DNA of 64,000 bases. Source: Elusimicrobium sp. Its GTDB lineage: Bacteria; Elusimicrobiota; Elusimicrobia; Elusimicrobiales; Elusimicrobiaceae. The DNA is taken from NCBI GenBank assembly GCA_015062115.1, contig SUVG01000008.1, positions 1 to 64,000 on the forward strand. Direction: 5' to 3'. Both the position numbers and the translations under genes were made by a program. The notes beneath the pieces are model-generated. The model was given only the letters and a program-made list of their open reading frames with translations. It was not told the DNA's origin and did no database searches. Below are positions 9,712 through 17,704 of the stretch, one piece after another (the stretch's first letter is position 1; every line of letters starts with the position of its first letter).

Positions 9712-11071
9712 TCACTGCCTCCTGCGGCTGGGCAGATTTTTCTGCCAAATACTTTTTGGCGCCTTCAATAATTTTAGCGGCGGTTTTATCCCCAATGCCT
9801 TGCACGGTGGACAAATGTTCCGGTTCTAATTCGGCAATTTGTTCCACAGTAGTAAAGCCGGATTTTTGCAACACTTCCGCCATTTTGGGGCCGATGCCTT
9901 CTACATCAGCCAAAACGGCTTGCACGGCGGCAGTGGCTTCTTTTCCTTCTTGGGCTTTTTGAGATTCGCTCTTTACTTCCAAGTTCCAGCCGGTGAGTTT
10001 AGAGGCGAGTTTAATATTTTGCCAATCTTTACCGATAGCAATAGCCAATTGATCGTCCGGTACGATTACCGTGGCGCGTTTTTCGGCGAGGCTGTCGATT
10101 TTTACAAAGTCCGCTTTTGCCGGGGCTAAGGCGTTCATGATAACGGTGGACACATCATCGGAATAGTTGATAAGGTCGATGCGTTCGCCGGAGAGTTCGT
10201 TCATAACGGCACGAATACGAATCCCGCGCATACCTACACAAGTACCGATAGGGTCGATTTTGTTATCAATGCTTTTTACCATTACTTTGGCGCGGAAGCC
10301 GGGGTCGCGTTGGATATTTTTAATTTCCACGATACCTTCGTTGATTTCCGGCACTTCCACTTTGAAAAGTTCTTCCAAGAATTTGCCGTTGGCGCGGGAC
10401 AAAATGACATACGGCCCGCGTTGGCCTTTATCCATTTTGAAAGCGGCCGATTTGTAGCGGGCGAGAACCGGGTCATCACCGATGTTGGCCAAGTCGTTTT
10501 GGTTGAGTACTTTGGTGATGATGGCTTTTACGCGGGAACCGTTAGCATAGCGTTCTTTTTTGATTTGTTCGCAGTAGGGCAAGATGGCTTCCACTTTCCC
10601 TAAGTCCACGATAATATCGCGGTCGGAAAAGCGACGCACGGAACCCGTGATTACTTCGCCTTCGCGGGGTTTAAATTCTTTGTAAAAGTTGTCACGTTCA
10701 ATACCGCGTACTTTTTGGATAAGCACTTGTTTGGCAATTTGCGCGGCAATACGGGAGAAATCTTCCACTTCCAAGGTGTGGGTTACCACATCGCCGGCTT
10801 TGGGGTCTTTCAAATAGGCTTTGGCGCCTTCCACATCAATTTCGGTTTCCGGGTTGGTAACAAGTTCCACTACATTGAGGGTTTGAAAGGCTTTGATAGA
10901 GCCGTTTTCTACATCGATTTTCGCACTGATTTGGGCGGTTTTACCCAAGTTTTTGCGAAGTGCGGAAACGAGGGCGTCTTCAATCGTTTTCAAGATATCG
11001 GCGCGTTTAATATTTTTTTCTCTTTCCAAGCCTTCTAAGGCGAGGACTAAATCTTTTGCAGTTCCTTCCAT
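9686..11071 (-). CDS. nusA: Transcription termination/antitermination factor NusA
   Basis: 461 residues. NusA binds RNA polymerase and modulates pausing, termination and antitermination. Domains in order: N-terminal polymerase-binding domain (1-130), S1 domain (GEVITGSVRRFSDRDIIVDL), two KH domains (with GTCVGMRGIRIRAVM and the IAIGKDWQNIKLASKLTGW block) and a C-terminal helix-hairpin-helix unit (VEGIGPKMAEVLQKSGFTT) as in several phyla. It lies between rimP and infB in the conserved order; a 26-base gap separates it from rimP. Confidence 0.97.
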   Translation of the reverse strand: MEGTAKDLVLALEGLEREKNIKRADILKTIEDALVSALRKNLGKTAQISAKIDVENGSIKAFQTLNVVELVTNPETEIDVEGAKAYLKDPKAGDVVTHTLEVEDFSRIAAQIAKQVLIQKVRGIERDNFYKEFKPREGEVITGSVRRFSDRDIIVDLGKVEAILPYCEQIKKERYANGSRVKAIITKVLNQNDLANIGDDPVLARYKSAAFKMDKGQRGPYVILSRANGKFLEELFKVEVPEINEGIVEIKNIQRDPGFRAKVMVKSIDNKIDPIGTCVGMRGIRIRAVMNELSGERIDLINYSDDVSTVIMNALAPAKADFVKIDSLAEKRATVIVPDDQLAIAIGKDWQNIKLASKLTGWNLEVKSESQKAQEGKEATAAVQAVLADVEGIGPKMAEVLQKSGFTTVEQIAELEPEHLSTVQGIGDKTAAKIIEGAKKYLAEKSAQPQEAVNDDNQENN

Positions 11072-11097
11072 TTTTGTTGTTCTCCTTTTGTGTCTGG

Positions 11098-11556
11098 TTA
11101 AAATTTAAGGACAGGGTCCAAATTTGCTTTTTTAATATTGTCGTAGGCGAAGCGGAATTGGTTTGTTCCGTCGTCTAATGTAAATTCGGTGTCGCCCGCT
11201 TCGGCGATGACACCCGTGAAAAACCCACGGCCTTCCAACGGTACTTTCAGCACCAATTTCACGCGGTGAGTTACAAATTGCTTAAAGTGAGCCGGTTTTT
11301 TAAGTACGCGGTGCACTCCGGGGGAAGACACTTCCAAAATATAAGCGCCGTCAATCAGGTTTTCCATTTCCAAAATGGAATCGATTTTATCGGTCAGTTC
11401 GCCGCAATCGTCCAGCGTTACGCCGCCTACTTTATCCACGAAAAATTGGAGCAGTTTTTTCTTGCCTTGATTTTGAATGACAAGATCCACCAATTCCACT
11501 TGTTCGTTTTCCAAGGCTTTCGCCACGGTTTGTTCAATGGTTTTCGGGTCTCTCAT
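11098..11556 (-). CDS. rimP: Ribosome maturation factor RimP
   Basis: 152 residues, the normal length. RimP assists maturation of the 30S subunit. Family features are the N-terminal half with LVDLVIQNQGKKKLLQFFVD and the motif VSSPGVHRVLKKPAHF in the middle, followed by a small beta-barrel C-terminal domain. First gene of the rimP-nusA-infB operon; ribosome site AAGGAG eight bases before the ATG. A perfect 14-bp hairpin lies 29 bases upstream in the likely 5' leader. Confidence 0.95.
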   Translation of the reverse strand: MRDPKTIEQTVAKALENEQVELVDLVIQNQGKKKLLQFFVDKVGGVTLDDCGELTDKIDSILEMENLIDGAYILEVSSPGVHRVLKKPAHFKQFVTHRVKLVLKVPLEGRGFFTGVIAEAGDTEFTLDDGTNQFRFAYDNIKKANLDPVLKF

Positions 11557-11584
11557 AATTACTCCTTGTTAAAACCTTATTAAG

Positions 11585-11616
11585 GAAAGAGCGACTTGTT
11601 ACCAAGTCGCTCTTTC
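11585..11616 (-). promoter_or_regulatory. Leader hairpin upstream of rimP-nusA-infB
   Basis: Perfect 14-bp inverted repeat GAAAGAGCGACTTG/CAAGTCGCTCTTTC with a four-base loop, 29 bases before the rimP ATG. No minus-strand gene lies directly upstream that it could terminate, so it probably sits in the leader of the operon. The bases after the stem on the minus strand are only weakly T-rich (CTTTCCTTAAT). It may act in NusA feedback or RNA stability; this is inference. Confidence 0.5.
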
Positions 11617-11772
11617 TAATACACTAATATACTACCATTTGGGGGGTACAATGTCAAATTTCTTTTACGCGTACGGAAGAAAAACTAATCAGTTTTTTGC
11701 GTTGACCAATAAAAACAGGCTGGCTAAAATGAAAATGTAGTAAGTAACTGTATTATCAGTTAGGGGGATAAC

Positions 11773-12792
11773 ATGAATAAAAAATGGATGTTTATTGCCG
11801 GGGCCGTTTTATTTTGTACGGCTCTTGCTTTTGCCCAAGAGGGCAGTATAACCTATGGCGAAGCAGCCGTAGTGAGCGGGCCTGACGGTGTTGCGGTAGT
11901 GGGGGAAGAAGTAACCTACCCGACGCAGGCTTCCCAAAATGTAAAAAAAGCCGCCGATGCTAAAAAAGCCGCGGCTAAAAAAACCATAGCCAATTCCAAG
12001 GCTTATCAAGAAAAACTGGGCGCCCAAGCCACCCAAAAGGCCAACGCCGCCGCCCTTAAAAAAGGCGAACCTGCTTTGAAAGTAAACAAAACGACGACCA
12101 CCACCAATGTCTATGATGTAAGTGTAACCGATAAAAAAGGTACCACCGATTACGGTATTGTGGAAGAAACCGTTACCAACGCACAAGGCAGCAAAACCAC
12201 CGGCGGGGTAATTTACAGCAACTATACGCCCAGTAAAGTGGCGCGCGCTAACGAAAAAGGCATGGAAGTTTCCTTCGCGGCCGGTATGGGGCTTAGCATG
12301 AATGAAGATCGCCTGGGCGACCGTTACAGTACCAACGGTTTAGCCGCCGGAGCCAGTGTGTTGAAGGAAGTTTCTCCGCACTTTTCGTGGGGGCTTGATT
12401 ATATGATGCTTCACCCGCATGGCAGAACGTACCACGAATCTATGGCCGAACGCCATTATGAAGATATTTACGCCCATAATATTGCCTTAGCCGGTAAATA
12501 TACTTTCAACGCTTGGGATAGTCTGCAAGTATATATGCCTATGGGCGTTGGTATGATGAATGCGCGCATGAAAACCCACCACTCCGGTACAGGTAGCAGT
12601 GATAAGGATAAATGGGGGGCTTCCGCCTATATCGGCTTAGGTTTGCAGTACGACTTAACTTCCAGCGTATTTATGGGGTTGGAATACCGTTATGCCTATG
12701 CTTTTATTAACGACAAAGACCTTACCTTCTTTGATCGCGATAAACGCTTGCAATTCCATTCCGCCGCCTTGCGGTTAGGTATGCGCTTTTAA
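11773..12792 (+). CDS. Outer-membrane beta-barrel protein
   Basis: 339 residues with a signal peptide (about 1-21, ending LAFAQ). Residues 50-110 are Lys/Ala/Thr-rich, likely a periplasmic or exposed linker. From about residue 155 alternating hydrophobic strands rich in Tyr, Gly and aromatic residues (SFAAGMGLSMNEDRLGDRY, YIGLGLQYDLTSSVFMGLEY) end in ALRLGMRF, with the terminal Phe typical of outer-membrane barrels (OmpA/OprF-like, eight strands plausible). Function unknown. A terminator follows. Ribosome site AGGGGGATAAC precedes the ATG. Confidence 0.75.
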   Translation: MNKKWMFIAGAVLFCTALAFAQEGSITYGEAAVVSGPDGVAVVGEEVTYPTQASQNVKKAADAKKAAAKKTIANSKAYQEKLGAQATQKANAAALKKGEPALKVNKTTTTTNVYDVSVTDKKGTTDYGIVEETVTNAQGSKTTGGVIYSNYTPSKVARANEKGMEVSFAAGMGLSMNEDRLGDRYSTNGLAAGASVLKEVSPHFSWGLDYMMLHPHGRTYHESMAERHYEDIYAHNIALAGKYTFNAWDSLQVYMPMGVGMMNARMKTHHSGTGSSDKDKWGASAYIGLGLQYDLTSSVFMGLEYRYAYAFINDKDLTFFDRDKRLQFHSAALRLGMRF

Positions 12793-12830
12793 TAATCTGC
12801 ACAGCCAAACAATTACTCATAGGGGGCTGG

Positions 12831-12857
12831 GGGGGAACGAAACCTTCGTTCCCCTTT
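12831..12857 (+). terminator. Intrinsic terminator
   Basis: GGGGAACGAA/TTCGTTCCCC followed by TTTTT, ending the beta-barrel gene. Confidence 0.85.
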
Positions 12858-12878
12858 TTATGTTGTTTTTCTAGATGT

Positions 12879-12906
12879 AAAAAACCCCTGCGTGAGTAGC
12901 AGGGGG
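12879..12906 (-). terminator. Intrinsic terminator
   Basis: CCCCTGC/GCAGGGG stem followed on the minus strand by TTTTTT, just after the thioesterase stop. Confidence 0.85.
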
Positions 12907-12920
12907 TGATAGTATGTTTG

Positions 12921-13649
12921 CTATGCAAAACGCGTATATACGCGGGCGGCTTCTTTGCCGTCACTTTCCCGCACGAGTACATGCCAAAAAGAGGTTTCAC
13001 TTTCCGGGTACACTTCCACGCGGAGCGTTTCTTTTTCTTTACATTCCGTCTTGAAGGAAAGCAAAATCTGTTCCAATCTTTTACCTTTTTTTATTTCGGC
13101 CGGTACGCTTTCCAGGGCCCACGCGGCATAGTGAGTGTTGTTAACATGCGTGTTAATATCTAAATCTTCCTCGCGTGTGATGATTTGCAAAGCAGCAGTA
13201 GGCGTTTTGCACGGAAGGGCCGCCTTAAAATTACCTTCGGGTTCCAGTTCTTCGCGCTCGGCAGGGTTCATATCCAGCAAGTGTTGCGGGGTGCGCACCG
13301 GGCGGCGGCGTGTGATGTCAATAATTACCCACCACGACGATCCTTCCATAATTTTATTTCCGTCTTGGCCGTAAATAATAAATTGGCGGCGGCTTAGTAA
13401 TTTGTCCGAATAAGCGTGCCAAGTTTCCACCGTAACATCTTGTTGCGCAATATCGGCTTGTAAGGCGCGGGCTTGCATGTGGGTTAACACCCAAGCGGTG
13501 TTGGCTTGTTGCATATCGGCAAAACCGAAATTAAGTTGTTGGCTGTCTAATGCGGCACATTCCTGAAAGTATTTCAGCAAGGTTTGTGTGGGGATATTCC
13601 CTTGGGCGTTTAATTCATCAAAGCGTACTTGGAAAGTTTTTTTAATCAT
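12921..13649 (-). CDS. Acyl-ACP thioesterase
   Basis: 242 residues, related to plant FatA/FatB and bacterial acyl-ACP thioesterases (double hot-dog fold), which release free fatty acids from ACP. Visible family features: N-terminal FQVRFDELNAQGNIPTQTLL, the WxxIDxxRRRPVR segment (WWVIIDITRRRPVRTP), and the second hot-dog with catalytic-type DINTHVNNTHYAAWALE (Asp, Asn and His). Together with plsX/fabG/acpP it fits fatty-acid metabolism, but it is a separate transcription unit. Ribosome site AAGGAGAT before the ATG. Confidence 0.85.
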   Translation of the reverse strand: MIKKTFQVRFDELNAQGNIPTQTLLKYFQECAALDSQQLNFGFADMQQANTAWVLTHMQARALQADIAQQDVTVETWHAYSDKLLSRRQFIIYGQDGNKIMEGSSWWVIIDITRRRPVRTPQHLLDMNPAEREELEPEGNFKAALPCKTPTAALQIITREEDLDINTHVNNTHYAAWALESVPAEIKKGKRLEQILLSFKTECKEKETLRVEVYPESETSFWHVLVRESDGKEAARVYTRFA

Positions 13650-13690
13650 AAAATCTCCTTTTTTATATTTTATCTGTTTTTTGAAAAGCC

Positions 13691-13717
13691 TTGACCCGTT
13701 TTTTTTTTTTCTTACAA
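13691..13717 (+). promoter_or_regulatory. Promoter of prepilin gene with T11 homopolymer in the spacer
   Basis: -35 TTGACC at 13691-13696 and -10 TACAAT at 13712-13717, spacer only 15 bp and containing an uninterrupted run of eleven T (13699-13709). Slippage in the run would change the spacer towards the optimal 17 bp. Confidence 0.5.
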
Positions 13718-13790
13718 TGTACCTAATCGGTAGGCAGGAAGAATTAAAATGTTGTTTGCTCGCCGAAAACTTATTTATAAGAGGTTTTGT

Positions 13791-14288
13791 ATGAAAAAGG
13801 GTTTTACTTTGATAGAACTTTTGGTCGTAGTGTTAATTATTGGTATCTTATCTGCAACGGCTTTGCCGCAATATACAAAAGCGGTGGAAAAGTCTCGCGC
13901 TACGGAAGCCATTACCAACCTGCAGACTATTGTAAAAAATGTGGAAATGGCTATTCTTGCCGGAAATACCGATTCTTATGCAAACCCGGAAAATTGGGAT
14001 ATACAACTTGCAGGCGGAACTTGGAAAACCGGCGGTTGTTGTGGCCCGGAATTTACCACAAAAAATTTTACATATCTTCCTGCTGATGATAATACGGGAG
14101 TAAGTGCTTATCGTTGTCAAGGTAATTGTAGTACAAGCTCCTCTGGATACAGTAACACAGAATATGAATTATTCCAAACTTATCCTAGTATAGACGGAGA
14201 AAATATTAAATTTTGTGTTGGAACAACAGATTTAGGCAAAAGTGTTTGTAAGTCTTTAGTTTCACAAGGATTTCAAAATCGTAGTTAG
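13791..14288 (+). CDS. Type IV prepilin-like protein
   Basis: 165 residues from the ATG at 13791, which has an AAGAGG ribosome site (an upstream in-frame ATG at 13749 would add 14 unlikely residues). Prepilin signal MKKG^FTLIEL with Glu at +5, followed by the hydrophobic pilin helix VVVLIIGILSATALPQY. The exported head ends in a disulfide-type pair C-X10-C (KFCVGTTDLGKSVCKSL). Probably cleaved by a PilD-type peptidase and assembled into a pilus or type II-like pseudopilus. No pilus assembly genes lie nearby. One of four such cassettes in the window. Confidence 0.9.
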   Translation: MKKGFTLIELLVVVLIIGILSATALPQYTKAVEKSRATEAITNLQTIVKNVEMAILAGNTDSYANPENWDIQLAGGTWKTGGCCGPEFTTKNFTYLPADDNTGVSAYRCQGNCSTSSSGYSNTEYELFQTYPSIDGENIKFCVGTTDLGKSVCKSLVSQGFQNRS

Positions 14289-14312
14289 TAAATATGAATT
14301 TTTTGTAACATA

Positions 14313-14341
14313 AAACCCCCGCTGAAAAGCGGGGGTTTTTA
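14313..14341 (+). terminator. Bidirectional terminator
   Basis: AAAACCCCCGC/GCGGGGGTTTTT with loop TGAAAA, between the convergent prepilin and MORN-type genes. Confidence 0.9.
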
Positions 14342-14361
14342 TCGTCAGAAAAATGCATCAA

Positions 14362-15033
14362 TTAATGGATTTTTTTGAGTGTCAAAATGCCGTCTTCAAA
14401 AAACCACTCTTCAATCAGTTCGCCGGTCTCGTTGAACTTTTTGGTTACGCCGTTGGGTTTCCCGTCCTTGTGGGGGGAGATAAGCGCAATCGTTCCGTTG
14501 GGGTGATAAATAATTTTATCGCCGATGATTTTATCGTTTTTATAGGTGCATTCGGAGCGCAAATCGCCGTCGGGCGTATAGACTTTACAAACACCGTTTA
14601 AGTACCCTTTGTGGTATTCGGCGGTTTCCAACACTTTTCCGTCGGGGTAGTATTTTACTTGTTTGCCGTCTTGGATATCATCTACATAAGAAAATTCTTT
14701 ATACAAACGGCCGGTGGGGTGGTACACGCGGGCTTTTCCTTGCAACATACCTTTTTCGTAGTATTTTTCAATGCTTACTTTGCCGTTGTCAAAGTAGATT
14801 TTGCACGCGCCGTTGCGTTCGCCGTTTCTAAATTCACATTCAAAATAGGTTTTGCCGTTTTCAAAATATTCTTTTACGGTACCGTCGGGCATGGTGCCGG
14901 TGTGTTTTTCAATATCTAAGTTTTTGTCCAGCGTTTCGCTGTAAACTTCTTTTCCGTCAATATAATAAGTGCGGATAAACCCCACATGCAAGGGGTCGTT
15001 GTTACTGGTAGTTTTTCTGACGATTTCTGCCAT
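14362..15033 (-). CDS. MORN-repeat protein (YwqK-type)
   Basis: 223 residues from the ATG at 15033, chosen for its GGAGAAATAACT ribosome site; the frame is open to 15117 but that part overlaps the upstream flavoprotein gene. The body is a tandem of about nine units of roughly 22 residues of the form YxxGKxxxExxYxxGxxxGxxKxYxxDG, typical of MORN_2/YwqK proteins, for example FENGKTYFECEFRNGERNG and YPDGKVLETAEYHKGYLNG. The fold is a beta-solenoid; function is usually unknown (some are annotated as antitoxins without proof). No signal peptide. Thirteen bases downstream of the flavoprotein gene. Confidence 0.8.
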   Translation of the reverse strand: MAEIVRKTTSNNDPLHVGFIRTYYIDGKEVYSETLDKNLDIEKHTGTMPDGTVKEYFENGKTYFECEFRNGERNGACKIYFDNGKVSIEKYYEKGMLQGKARVYHPTGRLYKEFSYVDDIQDGKQVKYYPDGKVLETAEYHKGYLNGVCKVYTPDGDLRSECTYKNDKIIGDKIIYHPNGTIALISPHKDGKPNGVTKKFNETGELIEEWFFEDGILTLKKIH

Positions 15034-15046
15034 AGTTATTTCTCCT

Positions 15047-16255
15047 TCATAAGTTCTGTGCCGCGATAAATCCGCTGGCCCAGGCAAAATGTAAATTAAA
15101 TCCGCCGCTTTGGGCATCTACATCTAACAATTCGCCCGTAACAAACAACCCCGGGCATTTAAGGGACTCAAATGTATTATAGTTTATTTCCCGCAAATTT
15201 ACACCCCCGGCCGCAACCATAGCCTCTTGCCAAGGGCGTAAAGATACGGCGGTAACGGGCCATGCGGTAAGGGTTTCAAAGATGCGTTTTAAGGTGTTGG
15301 GAAATTGCTCTTTCATGGGGATATTTTTTCTTATCCCCAAAAAATCTATCAGTAAATTGCTGATGCTTTCGTGTAGCATACCGGCAAAAAAATCTTTCGG
15401 TTTTCGGTGACCGAAACGGTTTAGACGGTCTTGAAAAAAAGCATTAAAATCTGTTTGCGGAAAAAGGTTTACGGTCAGTTTGGCGGGGCCTTTTGTAAGC
15501 AATCGGGAAATTTCCCCGCTTGCGTTAATAGCCGCCGGGCCGCTGATGCCGTAGTTGGTAAATAACAGTTCCCCTTCTGTTTCACAAACAGAGGAGTCGC
15601 CCTTCCACACTTGCAAACGCACCTGTTGACGAATACCCGAAAGACGCGCAAGGGCCGTTTCTTTTAAGCAAACGGCGCTCAACACCGGGCGGGGGGATAA
15701 AATGGTATGTCCCAAGTTTTTGGCTAAATTATATCCGCTTTGCGTTCCGCTTACTTGCGGATACGCGCACGAACCGCAGGCCAACACGACCCGTTTGGCT
15801 TGGTAGGTGGTTTGTGCGGTGGATACGGAAAAAGTTTTCCCTTTTTTTACGCGCACCACTTCCGCCCCGGTTATAATTTCCGCCCCGGCTTCCTGCACGG
15901 CTATTTTTAAGGCGTCCGTTACGGCGGTGGCTTTGCCGGTAAGGGGAAAAATGCGTCCTAGGGCTTCTTCGGTAAGAATAATGCCCAAATCTTCAAAATA
16001 GGCATGGCATTTCTCGTAGGAAAATTGTTCCAATGTTTTGGCGATAAGGGTTTTGTCGGCTTGATAAAAACCGGGCGAAACACGGGTGTTTGTCAGGTTA
16101 CAACGCCCGTTTCCGGTAACCAGAATTTTCCGCCCGACGGTTTGTTCCTTTTCCAGTAAAAGGGTTTTCCGTCCGCGCAAAGCAATCTCCCGCGCGCATA
16201 GCAGCCCGCTGGCTCCGGCCCCGATAATAATTGCGTCGTAAACAGAAGATTTCAT
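15047..16255 (-). CDS. HI0933-family flavoprotein (NAD(P)/FAD-dependent oxidoreductase)
   Basis: 402 residues. N-terminal Rossmann dinucleotide motif IIGAGASGLLCAREIALRG and LLLEKEQTVGRKILVTGNGRCNLTN, the hallmark of the HI0933/YhiN family. The C-terminus PGLFVTGELLDVDAQSGGFN contains the second FAD contact. Members include BaiN-like reductases acting on ring systems, but the substrate cannot be read from the sequence. Transcribed ahead of the MORN-type gene, probably as a two-gene operon, divergent from the gene at 16364. Confidence 0.9.
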   Translation of the reverse strand: MKSSVYDAIIIGAGASGLLCAREIALRGRKTLLLEKEQTVGRKILVTGNGRCNLTNTRVSPGFYQADKTLIAKTLEQFSYEKCHAYFEDLGIILTEEALGRIFPLTGKATAVTDALKIAVQEAGAEIITGAEVVRVKKGKTFSVSTAQTTYQAKRVVLACGSCAYPQVSGTQSGYNLAKNLGHTILSPRPVLSAVCLKETALARLSGIRQQVRLQVWKGDSSVCETEGELLFTNYGISGPAAINASGEISRLLTKGPAKLTVNLFPQTDFNAFFQDRLNRFGHRKPKDFFAGMLHESISNLLIDFLGIRKNIPMKEQFPNTLKRIFETLTAWPVTAVSLRPWQEAMVAAGGVNLREINYNTFESLKCPGLFVTGELLDVDAQSGGFNLHFAWASGFIAAQNL

Positions 16256-16305
16256 TGTTTACAGTTTAGCATAAAAAGAACCGAAAGAAAAAGGCACTTT
16301 TCCCC

Positions 16306-16333
16306 TTGACACTTATCCCTAGAAGTATATACT
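16306..16333 (+). promoter_or_regulatory. Sigma-70-type promoter
   Basis: Consensus -35 TTGACA (16306-16311), 16-bp spacer, -10 TATACT (16328-16333), 31 bases before the ATG at 16364, which has an AGGAGGAAC ribosome site. Confidence 0.8.
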
Positions 16334-16363
16334 ATTAAAGAAGTACTTTTCAGGAGGAACTAT

Positions 16364-17017
16364 ATGAAATTTTTAATGCTTTTAATGTCCTTTTTTCTGG
16401 TAGGGGGAGCGGTGGAATTGCAGGCTTATCAGGCGGGCACGCCTAACCGTCCCCAATTCGGTGCCCAACGGGCAGAAAGTGAAGATGACGGGGAAAATTC
16501 TTCCGTTCCGGGGGCCCGTTCCCGCGTAAAAACGCGCACTTTCAGTAATTACGGCTCTCGGCAACAATGGGGTAAAGGTGTAGAAACCAAAGCCGTTCAA
16601 ACAAACCCTGCGGCCATTGTGCAAAAAGGCGAACAAACTCAAACGGGTGCCACGGATAAATTTTCCAAATCTAAACCCGATGCCAAGGCCGACAAAGCTA
16701 AAGATAAATTGAAATCCGGCAAAAAAGCCCCCAAACAAGAAGAAAAGAAAGACAATGCCAAAGGGGCGGCCGATGCTGCTAAAGCGGTCCAACCCGCCGA
16801 AGCGGCTATGCCTGCCGAAATGGCTAATGTAATGCAACAAATGCAAGGTATGCAAGAAATGATGAAAATGATGGGTGGCGGAGCCGGGGCTCCTGCCGGT
16901 GGTGCCAAGGGCGGTGCCGCTGCGGGTATGCCTGCAGGTATGAATATCCCGGGTATGCCGGATATGTCTGCGCTTATGAACGCGGCCGCTGCCGGGCAAC
17001 AACCTGCTCAAAAATAA
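16364..17017 (+). CDS. Secreted low-complexity protein (Lys/Ala- and Met/Gly-rich)
   Basis: 217 residues. Signal peptide about 1-21 (ending ELQA). The mature part has a polar region with Arg/Ser, a Lys/Asp/Ala stretch (about 100-145, SKPDAKADKAKDKLKSGKK), then methionine-rich MQQMQGMQEMMKMMGGG and Gly/Ala-rich MPAGMNIPGMPDMSALMN. No fold or family recognised; it looks intrinsically disordered. The consensus promoter and strong ribosome site suggest high expression. Eighteen bases separate it from the next secreted protein, so they form an operon. Met-rich segments can bind metals such as copper, but this is only a possibility. Confidence 0.7.
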   Translation: MKFLMLLMSFFLVGGAVELQAYQAGTPNRPQFGAQRAESEDDGENSSVPGARSRVKTRTFSNYGSRQQWGKGVETKAVQTNPAAIVQKGEQTQTGATDKFSKSKPDAKADKAKDKLKSGKKAPKQEEKKDNAKGAADAAKAVQPAEAAMPAEMANVMQQMQGMQEMMKMMGGGAGAPAGGAKGGAAAGMPAGMNIPGMPDMSALMNAAAAGQQPAQK

Positions 17018-17035
17018 CCCAAAGAGGGCTCTTTT

Positions 17036-17674
17036 ATGTATATAAATAAGGGATTTCTGTTAGTGGGAAGTTTGGTATTGGTGGGGTTAACTGCACAGGC
17101 GCATCCCACCACGCAAACGGTTGTTTCCAGGCCGAAAACGGATACTTCGGTTTCGCGTCCTACCACTAATGTCTCATCTTCCCGTCCTGTTACTACGGTA
17201 AAGGTTTCCCGCCCGGAAACAAAAACGGCTGTTTCCCGTCCCACTACGACGGTAAAAAATTCCCGTCCCGAAACCGAGGTGGAAGTTTCCCGCCCCAAGA
17301 CGGAAGTTTCCGTTTCGCGCCCGACGACCGAGGTTTCTGTTTCCCGCCCGGGGGCAGTAGAACTTGCCGACGGGAAAGGCGCGGATAAAAAGGGTAAATC
17401 TAAAAATAAAAAAACCGCAGTTTCTTCGGCCGAAACCAAAACCTCTATGAGCGGATACCAACCGCCCAAGGCCAAAGATTTTTCTGCCTCTCCTAACAAC
17501 TTGGGTACTGCCAGTGCCGAGGAGCAAGCCGCCAAAGATGCCGCCGCAGCGGCCTTCAAAGTACCCAAAGCGCAAGATCCTTCTGCCGCTAATGCGGGAT
17601 TGGGCGATCCTATTTCCAAGGATTCTATTATGCAAAAGGTTAAACAGAAAGCCGCTAACCGAAGGAAGAAATAG
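17036..17674 (+). CDS. Secreted protein with nine tandem SRP nonapeptide repeats
   Basis: 212 residues. Signal peptide of about 22 residues (ends AQA). Residues 28-107 are nine units of exactly nine residues with invariant Ser-Arg-Pro at 31, 40, 49, 58, 67, 76, 85, 94 and 103 (pattern xxVSRPxTx, alternating Thr and charged residues). The rest is Lys/Ala-rich with a predicted helical part. No family recognised. The repeat would give an extended beta-type or polyproline-like stalk. It follows the Met-rich secreted protein in the same operon and precedes a prepilin gene by 30 bases. Confidence 0.7.
   Translation: MYINKGFLLVGSLVLVGLTAQAHPTTQTVVSRPKTDTSVSRPTTNVSSSRPVTTVKVSRPETKTAVSRPTTTVKNSRPETEVEVSRPKTEVSVSRPTTEVSVSRPGAVELADGKGADKKGKSKNKKTAVSSAETKTSMSGYQPPKAKDFSASPNNLGTASAEEQAAKDAAAAAFKVPKAQDPSAANAGLGDPISKDSIMQKVKQKAANRRKK
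17117..17356 (+). repeat. 27-bp tandem repeat encoding (xxVSRPxTx)9
   Basis: Nine in-frame copies of a 27-base unit; each has a TCC/TCG/TCT CGT/CGC/AGG CCx core for Ser-Arg-Pro. Copies differ at many synonymous positions, so the array is old and kept by selection on the protein rather than recent slippage. Confidence 0.85.
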
Positions 17675-17704
17675 CATTCCCCTTTTAGGGAAAAAGGAGT
17701 TATT

